Shown: positions 5,040-5,060 of the stretch, in pieces
Numbering within the stretch: position 1 is the first letter of the stretch
How the letters are laid out: every line of letters starts with the position of its first letter
DNA from: Gammaproteobacteria bacterium
Lineage (GTDB): Bacteria > Pseudomonadota > Gammaproteobacteria > Methylococcales > Methylomonadaceae
Direction: 5' to 3'
Assembly: GCA_024511045.1 (NCBI GenBank)
Contig: JANEMG010000204.1
Location: forward strand, 1 to 5,060
Length of the DNA: 5,060 bases
Notes under the pieces: model-generated
What the model was told of the DNA's origin: nothing
Database searches by the model: none
The model's input: only the letters and a program-made list of their open reading frames with translations
Translations under genes and position numbers: made by a program

Positions 5040-5060
5040 CTCGATATTAAAAACTTGTTA

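Overview
The window reads as ordinary chromosomal housekeeping DNA from a Gammaproteobacterium. PurA, BioA and Psd all align by eye, motif for motif, with the E. coli proteins as I remember them. A periplasmic cytochrome P460-family gene is also present. That family is frequent in methane and ammonia oxidisers, so a methanotroph-like (Methylococcales-type) host is possible, but nothing here proves it.

Layout: (1) The 3' four-fifths of purA (adenylosuccinate synthetase) runs rightward from the left edge to 1064. (2) A convergent intergenic stretch with several inverted repeats follows, then a leftward 69-residue cold-shock protein gene (1281-1490) with a plausible extended -10 promoter at 1552-1581. 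(3) At 1688-1831 lies a 144-bp non-coding foldback element. It begins GTAACTACT, ends with the reverse complement of that sequence, and is flanked by a perfect 8-bp direct repeat CTCTATTG (1680-1687 and 1832-1839). These are the marks of a MITE that transposed into the gap between the cold-shock gene and the next gene. GTAA ends with 8-bp duplications are the pattern of IS66-family transposition. (4) A leftward cytochrome P460-family gene (1878-2387) with a signal peptide and a C-terminal CHSCH haem site. (5) A roughly 300-bp gap with no convincing gene. (6) Leftward bioA (2690-3973), the PLP aminotransferase of biotin synthesis. (7) Leftward psd (4048-4935), phosphatidylserine decarboxylase, 74 bp upstream of bioA. 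(8) An AT-rich upstream region that probably carries the psd promoter.

The genes do not form one pathway: purine synthesis, RNA chaperoning, a c-type haem protein, biotin synthesis and phospholipid synthesis sit side by side. psd and bioA could be co-transcribed, with a nested GC-rich palindrome overlapping the psd stop codon between them. The most notable items are the IS66-like MITE with intact target duplication, and a hairpin at the psd start that places the AUG in its loop and part of the Shine-Dalgarno in its stem. I found no RNA gene, CRISPR array, transposase gene or defence system.
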